A stretch of DNA of 64,000 nucleotides from Betaproteobacteria bacterium (GCA_016868295.1 VGHJ01000002.1:1-64000), one strand, 5' to 3'; positions 38,308 through 48,383 are shown, numbered from the stretch's first letter. Made by a program: numbers and translations. The notes: generated by a model not told the origin, from the sequence alone.

Positions 38308-40237
38308 GCTTGGCGTCGCCGCGCTGCCCCGGCACGCGGGCACCCTCCGGCGCGGCGGGCGCGCTCCCGCCTGAGAAGCGGTAGGCCGAGCCGCCCGCTT
38401 GCTTGGCCTCGTACATGGCGATGTCGGCCTTCCGCATGAGGCCTTCCATGTTGGCGGCATGCTCTGGGAAATGGGCGATGCCGACCGACACGCCCAGCAG
38501 GTACTGACGCCCGCCGACTTCGACCGGCTCGCGCACGGACTCGATCGCCTTTTCGGCGACGCGGGTGGCATCCTGCGGATGGGCCATTTCCTGCAGCAGA
38601 ATGACGAACTCGTCGCCGCCGAGCCGTGCCACCGTGTCGATTTGGCGCACCAGCGTGCGCAGGCGCTGCGCGATGACGACGAGCACCGCGTCGCCGGTGG
38701 AGTGCCCCTCCGTGTCGTTGATGATCTTGAAGTCGTCCAGGTCGAGCAGGAGCAGTGCGACGAGGTGGCCGCTGCGCTTGGCCAGGGCGAGGGACTGCTC
38801 GACGCGGTCGGCGAGGAGGCGGCGGTTCGGCAGGCCGGTCAGCACGTCGTGATGGGCGAGATGGCGGAACTGTTCCGCCGCGGTGACGCGCTCCGTGATG
38901 TCCGTGCCGACGCCATGGTAGCCGGCAAAGTCGCCCTGCTCGTCGTAGGCAGGGTTGCCGCTGACGGAGAACCAGCGCAGCTCGCCGTCCGGCTTGGCGA
39001 TCTGGTAGACGAAATCGCGAAAAGGAAGATGGGATTCGAGAGTTGCGCGGTGCGCCTGCCACTGCGCTTCGGTCACGCCGCGGACAAAGGGGATTTCCCA
39101 GCGGCGCAGCCCGAGCACCTGCTCCTTGCGATAGCCGGAGTTGTCGATGGCCGCGCCGGAGATGTGCGTGAAGCGGAAATCGCGGTCCACTTCCCAGTAC
39201 CAGTCCGTGGAGAGCGAAATCAGGTCGCGGAAGCGTTGTTCGCTCGCCTTGAGGGCCGATTCGGTCCGCAAACGTTCGCTGATGTCGGTGCCCATCCAGA
39301 CGACACCGAGGTCGAGATTGGACGGGTCGACCGCCATGCCGCTGATTTCCGCCCAGAACAGTTCGCCGCTGGCCCGACGCTGCCGCACGATGGCGCTGTA
39401 TGACTTGCCCTGGCTGATGGGATGCATGCATTCCTGGGCGAAGCCGCGCCATTCGTCGTAGCTGGGCCAGGTGGTCCAGGCCGGCTTGCCCAGGGCGTCC
39501 TGCATCTCCACGCCGAACAGCGCGCACCACTGGCGGTTGCATTTCACCAGGTAATTCGGCCGCACCAACCCGATGGCCTCGGCCGCCGAGTCGAAGATCA
39601 CATTGTGCTCGGCGGCCAGCGCCTCGCTTTCGAAACGCCTGCGCAAGGTGGCGACCAGGTTGCGGTGCAGGGCGTCATGGATGCCGACGAGCACGGCGAT
39701 GTAGATCAGCACGGACCAGCCGGCGATGGCGATGCCATCGGGCCTTCCGAGCAGGAGGACGGCGGCGGATACCGCGGTCGGCGCCATGAAGAAGTAGTAG
39801 GCGAGACGGGAAGGGGCCAGCACGGCCGTGGCGCCCAGGCAGACGGTGCACAGCGTCAGCACCAGGAACAGTCGGGGAAATTCGCCCGATTGCGGCGTCA
39901 GCAGCCAGAGGGCGGCGCCCCAGAGCAGCCCGGCGACCGCGGTTTTCAGGGCGAACAACCTTTCCCAGCGCGGCGCCTCCTCCAGCCTCGGCTGTTGGCG
40001 ATGAAAGCGATGCTGCATCCAGGTCAGCGCAGCCGCGTTGCAGGCCATCAGGCCGAGCCAGACCAGCAGCGTGCCGCGAGCCGACCCGGGCCATAGCCAG
40101 TATGCGATCAGGGTGAGCGCGGCCAGGGTGGCGAAAACCGAAGTGCGCGACAGGACGAAAAGCATGCGCACGCGCTCGGCGTGGCAGGCCACGGCCACGC
40201 CGGATTGCCAGTTTTCCAGACGGTAGGGTTCCGACAC
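38297..40237 (-). CDS. Membrane PAS-PAS-GGDEF diguanylate cyclase
   Basis: Predicted producer of c-di-GMP. The N-terminal third holds about six hydrophobic helices (residues about 25-180). Two PAS domains follow (about 205-320 and 330-450; the second ends in the PAC-like [12 protein letters not shown]), then a GGDEF domain (about 460-625) with intact [12 protein letters not shown] and an RxxD inhibitory site (RQID) five residues before it. No EAL domain. I prefer the GTG at 40237, with AAGGGGAG upstream; an in-frame ATG at 40300 would add 21 residues. Its 3' end overlaps ychF by 11 nt, tail to tail. Confidence 0.88.
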
Positions 40238-40380
40238 GATCTCCCCTTTGGACGCGTTCTTGTTATTCGTTTGAGCCGCGATGCTACACGCGCGCGTCAT
40301 ACGCCGCCGTGAAAAGCGTCACGCTCGGCGTCGGGCGGCGGGACGCGACCGACGGTCGGCAAGTTGGCTATCATTCCGCC

Positions 40381-41304
40381 ATGCCGCACAGGGCCACATC
40401 CGACATGCCATACCGGGGCCGCTTCGCGCCGTCGCCGACGGGCCCGCTCCATTTCGGCTCGCTCGCGGCGGCGATCGGCAGCTGTCTCGACGCGCGCGCC
40501 GCGGGCGGGAGCTGGCTGCTGCGCATCGAGGACGTGGACACGCCTCGCATGGTCGAGGGCGCGGCGGAAGCGATGCTGCGCACGCTCGAGCGGCTCGGCT
40601 TCGCCTGGGACGGGGCAGTCGAATATCAAAGCCGCCGCACCGCGCATTATCTGGCCGCCTTCGAGCGCCTGAAGCTGGCCGGCAGGGTGTTTGCCTGCGC
40701 CTGCAGCCGCCGCGAGGTGGCCGACTCGGGCCTGGGGCCGGACGGTGCGCCGCGCTATCCGGGCACCTGCCGCCGGGGGCTTGCGCCGGGGCGCCAGGCG
40801 CGCGCCTGGCGTCTTCAGGTCGAGCCCGGGCAGGTGTGCTTCGACGATGACCTGCAGGGGCGCATCTGCCAGGACCTGGCGGCCGAGGTCGGCGATTTCG
40901 TCGTGCTGCGCGCCGACGGCTGTTTTGCCTACCAGCTGGCGGCGGTGGTGGATGATGCGGCGCAGGGCGTGACCCATGTCGTGCGCGGCGCCGATCTGAT
41001 CGACTCGACGCCGCGCCAGATTTTCCTGCAACAGCAACTCGGCCTGCCGCGGCCGGCCTACCTGCACCTGCCCGCTGCGGTCAACGCGGCGGGGGAGAAA
41101 CTGTCCAAGCAGACGCGGGCGGCGGCCATCGACGGCCAGCGGCCGCAGGCCGCGCTGCTGGCCGCGCTGAAGTTTCTCGGCCAGCAGCCGCCGCAAGCGC
41201 TGGCAGAGGCTGCGCTGGACGATGTCTGGCGCTGGGCGATAATGCACTGGAACCGCGATGCGCTGCCGCGCTGCCGATCTGCCGCGGCGCCAGCGGGATA
41301 TTGA
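40381..41304 (+). CDS. gluQRS: Glutamyl-Q tRNA(Asp) synthetase
   Basis: Truncated class I synthetase that glutamylates queuosine-34 of tRNA-Asp. Nucleotide motif APSPTGPLHFGSL, zinc ligands CAC..YPGTC, and KLSKQ in place of KMSKS. No anticodon-binding domain. About 307 aa from the ATG at 40381; a second in-frame ATG at 40405 is nearer the usual start. Confidence 0.92.
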   Translation: MPHRATSDMPYRGRFAPSPTGPLHFGSLAAAIGSCLDARAAGGSWLLRIEDVDTPRMVEGAAEAMLRTLERLGFAWDGAVEYQSRRTAHYLAAFERLKLAGRVFACACSRREVADSGLGPDGAPRYPGTCRRGLAPGRQARAWRLQVEPGQVCFDDDLQGRICQDLAAEVGDFVVLRADGCFAYQLAAVVDDAAQGVTHVVRGADLIDSTPRQIFLQQQLGLPRPAYLHLPAAVNAAGEKLSKQTRAAAIDGQRPQAALLAALKFLGQQPPQALAEAALDDVWRWAIMHWNRDALPRCRSAAAPAGY

Positions 41305-41316
41305 TGGGAGGGGAAG

Positions 41317-41799
41317 ATGATCGATGACGTCGCCGGCCTGCGCCGGGTCCTGCTCAAGCACCGCACCATCGCCATGGTCGGACTGTCCGCCCAGTGGTAC
41401 CGCCCCAGCCACTTCGCCGCGAAGTACATGCTCGACCACGGCTACTCCGTGATTCCCGTCAATCCGGCCTACCGCGAGGTGCTGGGGCAGGCCAGCTATC
41501 CCGCCCTGCGCGAGGTGCCCGTGCCGGTGGGCATCGTGGATTGCTTCCGGCGCGCCGAGGAAATCCCGGCCATCGTGGAGGAGGCCATTGCCGTCGGGGC
41601 GAAGGTGCTGTGGCTGCAACTGGGGGTGATCAACCTCGAGGCGGTGCGCAGGGCGGAGGCGGCGGGTCTGGAGGTGGTCATGGACCGCTGCGTCAAGATC
41701 GAGCATGCGCGGCTGTTCGGCGGCCTCAACTGGTTCGGCGTGAACACCGGGATCGTATCCTCGAAAAGGCCATCCTGCCACGCCTTCGCGGCGCGCTGA
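41317..41799 (+). CDS. CoA-binding domain protein (YccU-like)
   Basis: A 160-aa single-domain Rossmann protein of the CoA_binding_2 family: IAMVGLSAQWYRPSHFAAKYML is the nucleotide motif, then VIPVNPAYREVLGQASYPAL and KVLWLQLGVIN. Function of the family is not established. It starts 12 bp after gluQRS with GGGAGGGG upstream. Convergent with clsB. Confidence 0.88.
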   Translation: MIDDVAGLRRVLLKHRTIAMVGLSAQWYRPSHFAAKYMLDHGYSVIPVNPAYREVLGQASYPALREVPVPVGIVDCFRRAEEIPAIVEEAIAVGAKVLWLQLGVINLEAVRRAEAAGLEVVMDRCVKIEHARLFGGLNWFGVNTGIVSSKRPSCHAFAAR

Positions 41800-41855
41800 C
41801 AGGCTAGCGCCGGCGCAAGGTCGGATGCCTCAGGCAGCGGCGCCAAGGCAGGAAA

Positions 41856-43016
41856 TCAGTGCTTGCCGCTGTAGCCGGCGATGCCGATGAGCATCCTGAC
41901 GATGCCGTAGGCGATCCAGCTCAGCCAACGGTGCAGCCGAGACTGGCGCTGCCAGTCCTCCCGATGCAATTCGCGGGCGCCGGCCTGCATCGCGGCCTCC
42001 AGGCTGGCGCGCAATGCCAGGGAAAACCCGGAGTCCTCGATCACGACATTGGCCTCGCGCGCCAGAAGCAGGCTGAAGGGATCGATGTTGCTCGAGCCCA
42101 CCGTGGCCCAGCGGTCGTCGACGACGGCGACCTTGGCATGGAGAAAGCTCCGGTGGTATTCGAATATCCGCATGCCGGCGTCGAGCAGTGCGCCGTAGAG
42201 GGCCTGCGTCGCGTAGTGCTGCAGGACGTATTCCACCTTCCCCTGCAGCAGGATGGAAACGCGCACGCCGCGCGCGGCGGCCTCGAACAGGGCACGGCGA
42301 AAGCGCAGGCCAGGCAGGAAGTAGGCGTTGGCGAGGACGATATCCCGGCTCGCCGAGCCGATCGCGTGGAGGTAGGCCTCCTCGATGTCGCGGCGATGGC
42401 GGAAGTTGTCGCGCATGACGAAGGCGGCGCGCAGCGTGCCGCGGGGCGCGGCGAGCGTCGGCGTCGGCAGCGCCTGGCGCAGCCGCCGGCGGAAGTTCGC
42501 CCAGGCGACGAGGGCCCACAGCTTCCGCACCGTGGCATGAACGGGCGCCAGCAGCGGGCCTTCCAGCCTCACGGCATAGTCGAAACGCGGCGGGGCAGGA
42601 TGTGCCGCGTCGACGTCGTCGACGATATTGATGCCGCCGACGAAGGCGGTGCGGCCGTCGGCGACGGCCAGCTTGCGGTGCAGGCGCCGCAGGCGGTGGC
42701 GGCGCAGGCGCAGGCGCGCGATTTCCGGGCGGAAGACCAGCACCTGCACGCCGGCCGCTTCGAGCGCCGGCCTCAGTCGTGCGGCGAACGCCGGCGAACC
42801 GAAGCCGTCCACCACCACGCGCACGGCGACGCCGCGCTGCGCGGCGCGCGACAGCGCCCCGGCCACGTCACGCCCCGTGGCGTCGTCCTCGAAGATGTAG
42901 GTTTCGAGATGAAACTCCCGCTCGGCCGCGTCGATGGCCGCGATCAGCGCCGGAAAGAAGGCGCTGCCGGTTTCCAGCAGGGTGACGGCATTGCCCGGCA
43001 GGAACTCGGCTTTCAT
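41856..43016 (-). CDS. clsB: Cardiolipin synthase B-like phospholipase D protein
   Basis: Phospholipase D superfamily enzyme, 386 aa. Two HKD motifs: LHRKLAVADGRTAFVGGIN (about 111) and LHAKVAVVDDRWATVGSSN (about 290). The lack of N-terminal transmembrane helices matches ClsB rather than ClsA. A C-terminal hydrophobic stretch could associate with the membrane. It lies 9 bp downstream of the EEP-family gene, like the E. coli ybhP-clsB pair. Confidence 0.88.
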   Translation of the reverse strand: MKAEFLPGNAVTLLETGSAFFPALIAAIDAAEREFHLETYIFEDDATGRDVAGALSRAAQRGVAVRVVVDGFGSPAFAARLRPALEAAGVQVLVFRPEIARLRLRRHRLRRLHRKLAVADGRTAFVGGINIVDDVDAAHPAPPRFDYAVRLEGPLLAPVHATVRKLWALVAWANFRRRLRQALPTPTLAAPRGTLRAAFVMRDNFRHRRDIEEAYLHAIGSASRDIVLANAYFLPGLRFRRALFEAAARGVRVSILLQGKVEYVLQHYATQALYGALLDAGMRIFEYHRSFLHAKVAVVDDRWATVGSSNIDPFSLLLAREANVVIEDSGFSLALRASLEAAMQAGARELHREDWQRQSRLHRWLSWIAYGIVRMLIGIAGYSGKH

Positions 43017-43025
43017 GCCCGGCGG

Positions 43026-43835
43026 CTATTCGAGGGCGATGTGCGCCGACAGCGCGGCATGGTCGGAGATTTTCGACCAGGGGCGACCGAAATGGACCTC
43101 GGTGCGTTGGATGGAAAAGCCGCGCACGTAGATGCGGTCGAGGCGGAACATCGGCAGGGTGGCGGGAAAGCTGCGCGCCGGCATGCCGTTGATGCCGCCG
43201 AATACCTCGGCCATGCCGAGGCGCTCGGCAATCAGGTTGCCGGCGCGGTTGTGCCAGTCGTTGAAGTCGCCGGCGACGATGAGCGGCGTGTCGCCGGGAC
43301 TGACTTCTTCCATGCGCTCGGCAAGCGACAGCATCTGGCGCCGGCGCGCGGCGGCGGTGAGCCCCAGATGCACGCAGACGCAATGCAGCGGCGCCTTCCA
43401 GCCGGGCACGGCGATCTCGGTGTGCAGCATGCCGCGCCGCTCGAAGCGCAGTTCGGAGATGTCCTGGTTGTGCGAGGACAGGATGGGAAAGCGCGAGAGG
43501 ATGGCGTTGCCGTGGTGGCCGTGGTCGTAGATGGCGTTGCCGCCGTAGGCCGTCTCCGGCCAGACGCCCTCGGCGAGGAAGTCGTGCTGCCCCGCTTCCG
43601 GCCAGTTGGCATGCCGTTCGGCATGGCGCTCGTGCAAGCCCTGCACTTCCTGCAGGAAGACGATGTCGGGATCGAGGCCGTGCAGGCGCTTGCGCAGCTC
43701 GTGGATCATCATGCGCGCCTTGAACTGCGAGAAGCCCTTGTGGATGTTGTAGGTGCACACGTGCAGCTTGCGCACGACGCCCTTCTGGCGCGGGGAGTCG
43801 GGTTGCCCCCTGCTGGTGACGGCGGGTCTGACCAT
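43026..43835 (-). CDS. Endonuclease/exonuclease/phosphatase-family protein (YbhP-like)
   Basis: EEP-fold metal-dependent phosphoesterase, 269 aa. The motifs TYNIHKG, FLQEVQGL (metal Glu), VCVHLGL, VAGDFNDW and the terminal SDHAALSAH (catalytic His) are in order. The first 20 residues before KLHVCTYNIHKG look non-conserved, so the true start may be downstream. Substrate unknown; pairing with ClsB suggests a lipid-related role. Confidence 0.85.
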   Translation of the reverse strand: MVRPAVTSRGQPDSPRQKGVVRKLHVCTYNIHKGFSQFKARMMIHELRKRLHGLDPDIVFLQEVQGLHERHAERHANWPEAGQHDFLAEGVWPETAYGGNAIYDHGHHGNAILSRFPILSSHNQDISELRFERRGMLHTEIAVPGWKAPLHCVCVHLGLTAAARRRQMLSLAERMEEVSPGDTPLIVAGDFNDWHNRAGNLIAERLGMAEVFGGINGMPARSFPATLPMFRLDRIYVRGFSIQRTEVHFGRPWSKISDHAALSAHIALE

Positions 43836-44945
43836 CTACGACGCTTCGAGCATGCGGTTGAGGGCCACCTTCGCCAGTTCCGCCTCGTGCGCCGGCACCG
43901 AAATGCGGTTCACGACATTGCCTTCGGCCAGGTTCTCCAGGCACCAGGCGAGGTGCTGCGGATCGATGCGGCCCATGGTCGAGCACATGCAGACCATGGG
44001 CGCCATGAACTGCACGACCTTGCCTTCGGGCTTCACCTCCTCGGCGAGGCGGCTGACGAGATTCAGCTCGGTGCCGACCAGCCAGCGCGTGCCGGCAGCG
44101 GCTTCCTTGATGGTCTTGATGATGAATTCCGTCGAGCCGACGTAATCCGACAGCCGGCAGACGTCGAAATTCGACTCGGGATGGGAGATGACGAGGCCCG
44201 CCGGATGCTCGTTCCTGAAGCGCAGGATGTGGCCGGCCTGGAACATCTGGTGCACCGAGCAGAAGCCCTTCCACAACAGGATCCGCGCGCGGCGCACCTG
44301 CTCGGCGGTGAGGCCGCCGTTCTCCAGGTCGGGATCCCATACCGCCATCTCGTCGAGCGGAATGCCCATCTTGTGGCCGCTCCAGCGGCCGAGGTGCTGG
44401 TCGGGGAAGAACAGCACCTTCCCGCGGCGCGCGAAGGACCACTCGAGGATCTTCGGCGCGTTGCTCGAGGTGCACACGATGCCGCCGTGCTCGCCGCAGA
44501 AGGCCTTCAGGTCGGCGCTCGAGTTGATGTAGGTGACGGGGGTGAAGAGGCCGTCCGGGTCGCCGACGAGCGCCTCCAGTTCGCGCCAGCAGCGCGCCAC
44601 CTTGGCCAGGCTCGCCATGTCGGCCATGGAGCAGCCGGCGGCGAGGTCCGGCAGGATGGAAATCTGCTCGGGCTTGGACAGGATGTCGGCCACCTCCGCC
44701 ATGAAATGCACGCCGCAGAAGACGATGAATTCGGCGTCGGACTGCGCCGCCAGGCGCGACAGCTTGAGCGAGTCGCCGGTCAGGTCGGCGTGGCGGTAGA
44801 CGTCGGCGCGCTGGTAGTGGTGGCACAGCAGCACGGCGCGCTTGCCCAGGCGGGCGCGTGCGGCGAGGATGCGCTCCTGCGCCTGTTCGTCGGCGAGTGC
44901 GTTGAAGCGGTCGAACTGCATTGCTGTGGCGGGCATGGTCGGCAA
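43836..44945 (-). CDS. nadA: Quinolinate synthase A
   Basis: [4Fe-4S] enzyme condensing iminoaspartate and dihydroxyacetone phosphate in NAD synthesis. The three cluster cysteines are in FCGVHFMAE, PMVCMCSTMGRI and LAWCLENLA. Substrate segments ISHPESNFDV and TYINSSADLKAFCGE are present. 369 aa. Its stop directly abuts the downstream ATG. nadB and nadC are not in the window. Confidence 0.96.
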   Translation of the reverse strand: MPTMPATAMQFDRFNALADEQAQERILAARARLGKRAVLLCHHYQRADVYRHADLTGDSLKLSRLAAQSDAEFIVFCGVHFMAEVADILSKPEQISILPDLAAGCSMADMASLAKVARCWRELEALVGDPDGLFTPVTYINSSADLKAFCGEHGGIVCTSSNAPKILEWSFARRGKVLFFPDQHLGRWSGHKMGIPLDEMAVWDPDLENGGLTAEQVRRARILLWKGFCSVHQMFQAGHILRFRNEHPAGLVISHPESNFDVCRLSDYVGSTEFIIKTIKEAAAGTRWLVGTELNLVSRLAEEVKPEGKVVQFMAPMVCMCSTMGRIDPQHLAWCLENLAEGNVVNRISVPAHEAELAKVALNRMLEAS

Positions 44946-44994
44946 GCCTGAAAAATCGCAAGACCGCGTAATCTATCAAATTTCGGGGGAAGCC

Positions 44995-45447
44995 TCAGCT
45001 TTGCTGCCAGGGCAGGCCGGCGGCGCGCCAGCCGCCGAGCTTGCCGCGCTGCCCCTTCGCATCCTTGTCGCCCTCGAAGCCTTCCAGCACGTTGTAGCAG
45101 TCGGGAAAGCCGGCCTCGGTGGCTGCTGCCGCCGCGCGGTGCGAGCGGTGCCCGCTGCGGCAGATGAACATGGCCAGCGCTTCATGGTCGGCCTGCCGCT
45201 TGAGCTCGGCCATGAAATGGAGGTTGGGCGAATAGCCGGGATAGAACTGCCATTCGATCTCGAGGGCGCCGGGAATGCGCCCGACGAAATCCAGCTCGGC
45301 GCGGGTGTGCTCGCCCACCAGCTTCGCGCCCGGCGCCAGCTGCAGCACCTCGAAGGCTTCCGCCGGCGTGAGGGCGCCTGCGTAGGGCAGCCCGAACTCC
45401 CGGGCGCGCTTCTGGCCCAGGGCGAGGATGTCGCTGAGTTTTCCCAT
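44995..45447 (-). CDS. Rhodanese-domain sulfurtransferase
   Basis: A 150-aa single rhodanese domain with the active-site loop FICRSGHRSH (Cys first, then a CRSGxR loop typical of sulfurtransferases). The start at 45447 (MGKLSDILALG) is preferred; the longer frame runs into the divergent CDF promoter. The sulfur acceptor is unknown. Confidence 0.88.
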   Translation of the reverse strand: MGKLSDILALGQKRAREFGLPYAGALTPAEAFEVLQLAPGAKLVGEHTRAELDFVGRIPGALEIEWQFYPGYSPNLHFMAELKRQADHEALAMFICRSGHRSHRAAAAATEAGFPDCYNVLEGFEGDKDAKGQRGKLGGWRAAGLPWQQS

Positions 45448-45493
45448 TGCCGGTCGACGATTAGAATGACGGCACAAGTATAAGCGAGCCCCC

Positions 45494-46672
45494 ATGTCCA
45501 TCGAAGACGCCCTGCTGCATGCCGAGCCGGTCGACCCGCAGCGCTATCGCGAGGCGAGCCGCGCCACCTGGATCTCCGCCGCGCTCAATCTGGTGCTGAC
45601 CGTCGCCCAGTTGATCGTCGGCTGGCTGGCGCACTCGCAGTCGCTGATTGCGCACGGTCTGCATTCCTTCTCAGATCTGCTGTCGGATTTTCTCGTGCTC
45701 TATGCCAACCGCAAGGGCAGCCACCCTGCGGATCGCGAGCATCCCTACGGCCACGCCCGCGTCGAGACGGCGGCCACGCTGATTCTCGGCGCCTCGCTCG
45801 CCGCCATCGGCTTCGGCATCCTGTGGGAGGCGACGCTGCGCCTGCAGGCGGTGGCCGAACTGCCGCCGGTCGAGGCGCTGGCGCTCTGGGCCGCCATCTT
45901 GACCGCGGCCTCGAAGGAAGTGCTGTTCCGCTACCTGCTGCGCGTCGCCGAGCGGCTGCGCTCGCCCATGCTGGCGGCCAATGCCTGGCATACGCGGGCG
46001 GACGCCGCGTCGGCCCTGGTGGTGGTGGTCGGCATCGCCGGCGCGCTCATGGGCTGGGCCTTCCTCGATTTGCTGGCGGCGGCGATCATGGGCTTCATGA
46101 TCCTGCGCATGGGCCTCAAGCTGGCCTGGGAATCCCTGCAGGAGCTGATCGATACCGGGCTCGACAAGGACAAGGTCGAAGCCATTCGCCGCACCCTGCG
46201 CGACACCCCGGGCGTGCTGGGTCTTCACGAGCTGCGCACGCGGCGCATGGCGCATCAGGCCCTGGTCGATGCCCATGTGCTGGTGGATCCGCGCATCAGC
46301 GTTTCCGAGGGCCACCGGTTGGGCGAGCGGGCGCGCCGGCGCGTGCTCGACGCCCACCCCGAAGTGGCCGACGTGCTGGTGCATATCGACGCCGAGGAGG
46401 ACCAGGCGCTGATGAGCAACAGCGCGGGTTTGCCCGACCGTGATGTCCTGCTCGCGCACCTGTATGCCCTTCTCGGCGAGGAAGCCGGCGCTATCGACAA
46501 GGCCGTTCTGCACTATCTGGGCGACCGGGTCGAGGCGGAAGTGTTCCTGGCCCAGGAAACCTGCTTCGATGCAGCCCGCATGGCCGGGTTCGAGCAGCGC
46601 CTTGTCGCCAAGCTGCCGGCCGATCCCTATTTCAGGGCCGTCTCGCTCAATTGCCGAATAGCACCAAAGTAG
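45494..46672 (+). CDS. Cation diffusion facilitator transporter
   Basis: CDF-family divalent metal exporter of 392 aa. Transport-site motifs are HGLHSFSDLLSDFLVL in helix 2 (HxxxD) and NAWHTRADAASALVV in helix 5. About six helices (25-215) are followed by a cytoplasmic CDF domain and an extra C-terminal region of about 80 residues (from about 310) duplicating the dimerisation-type fold. Metal specificity is unassigned. Its 3' end contains the distal NtrC site of glnA. Confidence 0.88.
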   Translation: MSIEDALLHAEPVDPQRYREASRATWISAALNLVLTVAQLIVGWLAHSQSLIAHGLHSFSDLLSDFLVLYANRKGSHPADREHPYGHARVETAATLILGASLAAIGFGILWEATLRLQAVAELPPVEALALWAAILTAASKEVLFRYLLRVAERLRSPMLAANAWHTRADAASALVVVVGIAGALMGWAFLDLLAAAIMGFMILRMGLKLAWESLQELIDTGLDKDKVEAIRRTLRDTPGVLGLHELRTRRMAHQALVDAHVLVDPRISVSEGHRLGERARRRVLDAHPEVADVLVHIDAEEDQALMSNSAGLPDRDVLLAHLYALLGEEAGAIDKAVLHYLGDRVEAEVFLAQETCFDAARMAGFEQRLVAKLPADPYFRAVSLNCRIAPK

Positions 46673-46676
46673 TGCA
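46660..46676. promoter_or_regulatory. NtrC binding site, distal, upstream of glnA
   Basis: AGCACCAAAGTAGTGCA against the NtrC consensus TGCACC-N5-GGTGCA: two mismatches. It overlaps the last codons of the CDF gene and lies exactly 31 bp upstream of the second site. Confidence 0.65.
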
Positions 46677-46690
46677 TGGTTCGTGCGGCA

Positions 46691-46707
46691 TGCACCAACC
46701 GGGTGCG
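46691..46707. promoter_or_regulatory. NtrC binding site, proximal, upstream of glnA
   Basis: TGCACCAACCGGGTGCG matches TGCACC-N5-GGTGCA with one mismatch. It lies about 80 bp upstream of the sigma-54 -24 element, in the usual enhancer position. Confidence 0.8.
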
Positions 46708-46769
46708 TTCGCTCGGGCGGTTCGGAGGCTTCTCCCTTGTGGCACAATGACGTTCCTTTCTACCGCCAT

Positions 46770-46785
46770 TGGCACGGTTTCTGCT
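46770..46785 (+). promoter_or_regulatory. Sigma-54 promoter of glnA
   Basis: TGGCACGGTTTCTGCT has GG and GC separated by 10 nt and one mismatch to TGGCACG-N4-TTGCW. The expected start of transcription is about 46796, 45 nt before the glnA ATG. With the two upstream NtrC sites it forms a full nitrogen-regulated promoter. Confidence 0.82.
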
Positions 46786-46841
46786 AAATCCGTCGGCACA
46801 AGCAGTATTCCCGAATTCGATCTAGACACTAGGAGAGTGTG

Positions 46842-48251
46842 ATGTCGCCTCAAGACGTTCTGAAACTGGTCAAGGACAGGGAAGTCAAGTTCGTCGACTT
46901 CCGTTTCACGGATACACGCGGCAAGGAGCAGCACGTCGGCGTGCCGGTCAAGCATTTCGGCGCCGACAAGTTCGAGTCCGGCCATGCCTTCGACGGTTCG
47001 TCCATCGCCGGCTGGAAGGGCATCCAGGCCTCCGACATGCTGCTCATGCCGGACCCCGCCACCGCCTACGTCGATCCCTTCATGGACGAGACCACGCTGG
47101 TCATCTCCTGCGACGTGGTCGAGCCGGCCGACGGCAAGGGCTACGACCGCGACCCGCGCTCCATCGCCAAGCGCGCCGAGGCCTATCTCAAGTCCACCGG
47201 CCTGGGCGACACCGCCTACTTCGGTCCCGAGCCTGAATTCTTCATCTTCGACTCCGTCGAGTGGAACGTCGACATGTCGGGCGCCTACTGCAAGGTGTTC
47301 TCCGAGGAGGCCGCCTGGGCCTCGGCCGAGAAGTTCGAGGGCGGCAACATCGGCCACCGTCCCACTGTCAAGGGCGGCTACTTCCCCGTGCCGCCGGTCG
47401 ACAGCCTGAACGACATCCGCGCCGCCATGTGCCTGGCGCTGGAGCAGTGCGGCGTCGACGTCGAAGTGCACCACCACGAGGTGGCCACCGCCGGCCAGTG
47501 CGAGATCGGCACCGTGTATAACACCCTGGTGCGCCGCGCCGACTGGACCCAGGTGCTGAAGTACGTTGTGCACAACGTCGCCCACAGCTACGGCAAGACC
47601 GCCACCTTCATGCCGAAGCCCATCGTCGGCGACAACGGCTCCGGCATGCACGTGCACCAGTCGGTGTGGAAGGGCGGCAAGAACCTGTTCGCCGGCAACG
47701 GCTACGCCGGCCTGTCGGAATTCGCCCTCCACTACATCGGCGGCATCATCAAGCACGCGCGCGCGCTTAACGCCATCACCAACCCCGGCACCAACAGCTA
47801 CAAGCGGCTGGTGCCCGGCTTCGAGGCCCCGGTCAAGCTGGCCTACTCGGCGCGCAACCGCTCCGCCTCGATCCGCATCCCGTATGTGCAGAGCGACAAG
47901 GCGCGCCGCATCGAGGTGCGCTTCCCTGATCCGACCGCCAACCCCTATCTGGCCTTCACCGCCCTGATGATGGCCGGCCTGGACGGCGTGCAGAACAAGA
48001 TCCACCCGGGCGATCCGGCCGACAAGAACCTGTACGACCTGCCGCCGGAGGAGGATGCCAAGATCCCGACCGTATGCTCCTCGCTCGATCAGGCGCTCGA
48101 CTACCTCGACAAGGACCGCGAGTTCCTCACCCGCGGCGGCGTCTTCTCCAACGAGATGATCGACGCCTATATCGAGCTGAAGATGGAGGAGGTCACGCGC
48201 TTCCGCATGACCACCCACCCGGTCGAGTACGACATGTACTACAGCCTGTAA
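46842..48251 (+). CDS. glnA: Type I glutamine synthetase
   Basis: ATP-dependent synthesis of glutamine from glutamate and ammonia. Active-site segments [33 protein letters not shown] and [13 protein letters not shown] are intact. The adenylylation Tyr398 is present in [10 protein letters not shown], so activity is likely controlled by GlnE. At 469 aa it is normal. AGGAG lies 6 nt before the ATG. Transcription is expected from the sigma-54/NtrC promoter upstream. A strong terminator follows; ntrBC lie downstream. Confidence 0.98.
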   Translation: MSPQDVLKLVKDREVKFVDFRFTDTRGKEQHVGVPVKHFGADKFESGHAFDGSSIAGWKGIQASDMLLMPDPATAYVDPFMDETTLVISCDVVEPADGKGYDRDPRSIAKRAEAYLKSTGLGDTAYFGPEPEFFIFDSVEWNVDMSGAYCKVFSEEAAWASAEKFEGGNIGHRPTVKGGYFPVPPVDSLNDIRAAMCLALEQCGVDVEVHHHEVATAGQCEIGTVYNTLVRRADWTQVLKYVVHNVAHSYGKTATFMPKPIVGDNGSGMHVHQSVWKGGKNLFAGNGYAGLSEFALHYIGGIIKHARALNAITNPGTNSYKRLVPGFEAPVKLAYSARNRSASIRIPYVQSDKARRIEVRFPDPTANPYLAFTALMMAGLDGVQNKIHPGDPADKNLYDLPPEEDAKIPTVCSSLDQALDYLDKDREFLTRGGVFSNEMIDAYIELKMEEVTRFRMTTHPVEYDMYYSL

Positions 48252-48266
48252 GCGGAAACGCGCTGG

Positions 48267-48296
48267 AAAAGGGGCGGCCTCGGCCGCCCCTTTTTT
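48267..48296 (+). terminator. Rho-independent terminator after glnA
   Basis: AAAAGGGGCGGC / GCCGCCCCTTTT stem around a CTCG loop, followed by more T residues (48291-48296). Strong G/C stem and T run; it separates glnA from the DUF4124 gene and ntrBC. Confidence 0.92.
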
Positions 48297-48383
48297 GTCC
48301 ACTTCCCGGGACCTGAAAGCGTTTGTAAAGAGCCGGGTCTTCGCATACACTTGAAGCAGGTTCTCGTTTTACGGCGGAACATC

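Noticed and set aside
40300-40383. Upstream ATG-initiated extensions of the GGDEF protein and gluQRS
   Set aside because: They overlap head to head without ribosome sites, and the extra residues do not resemble either family; the inner starts at 40237 and 40381 fit better.
41859-44951. A 1030-codon open frame on the plus strand
   Set aside because: It is antisense to clsB, the EEP gene and nadA, which have clear motifs and coupling; its translation is Arg/Ala/Gly/His-rich without domains, an effect of high GC.
46740-46755. A second sigma-54 promoter upstream of glnA
   Set aside because: TGGCACAATGACGTTC has the -24 element, but the position of the -12 GC is TT, so only the element at 46770 fits.
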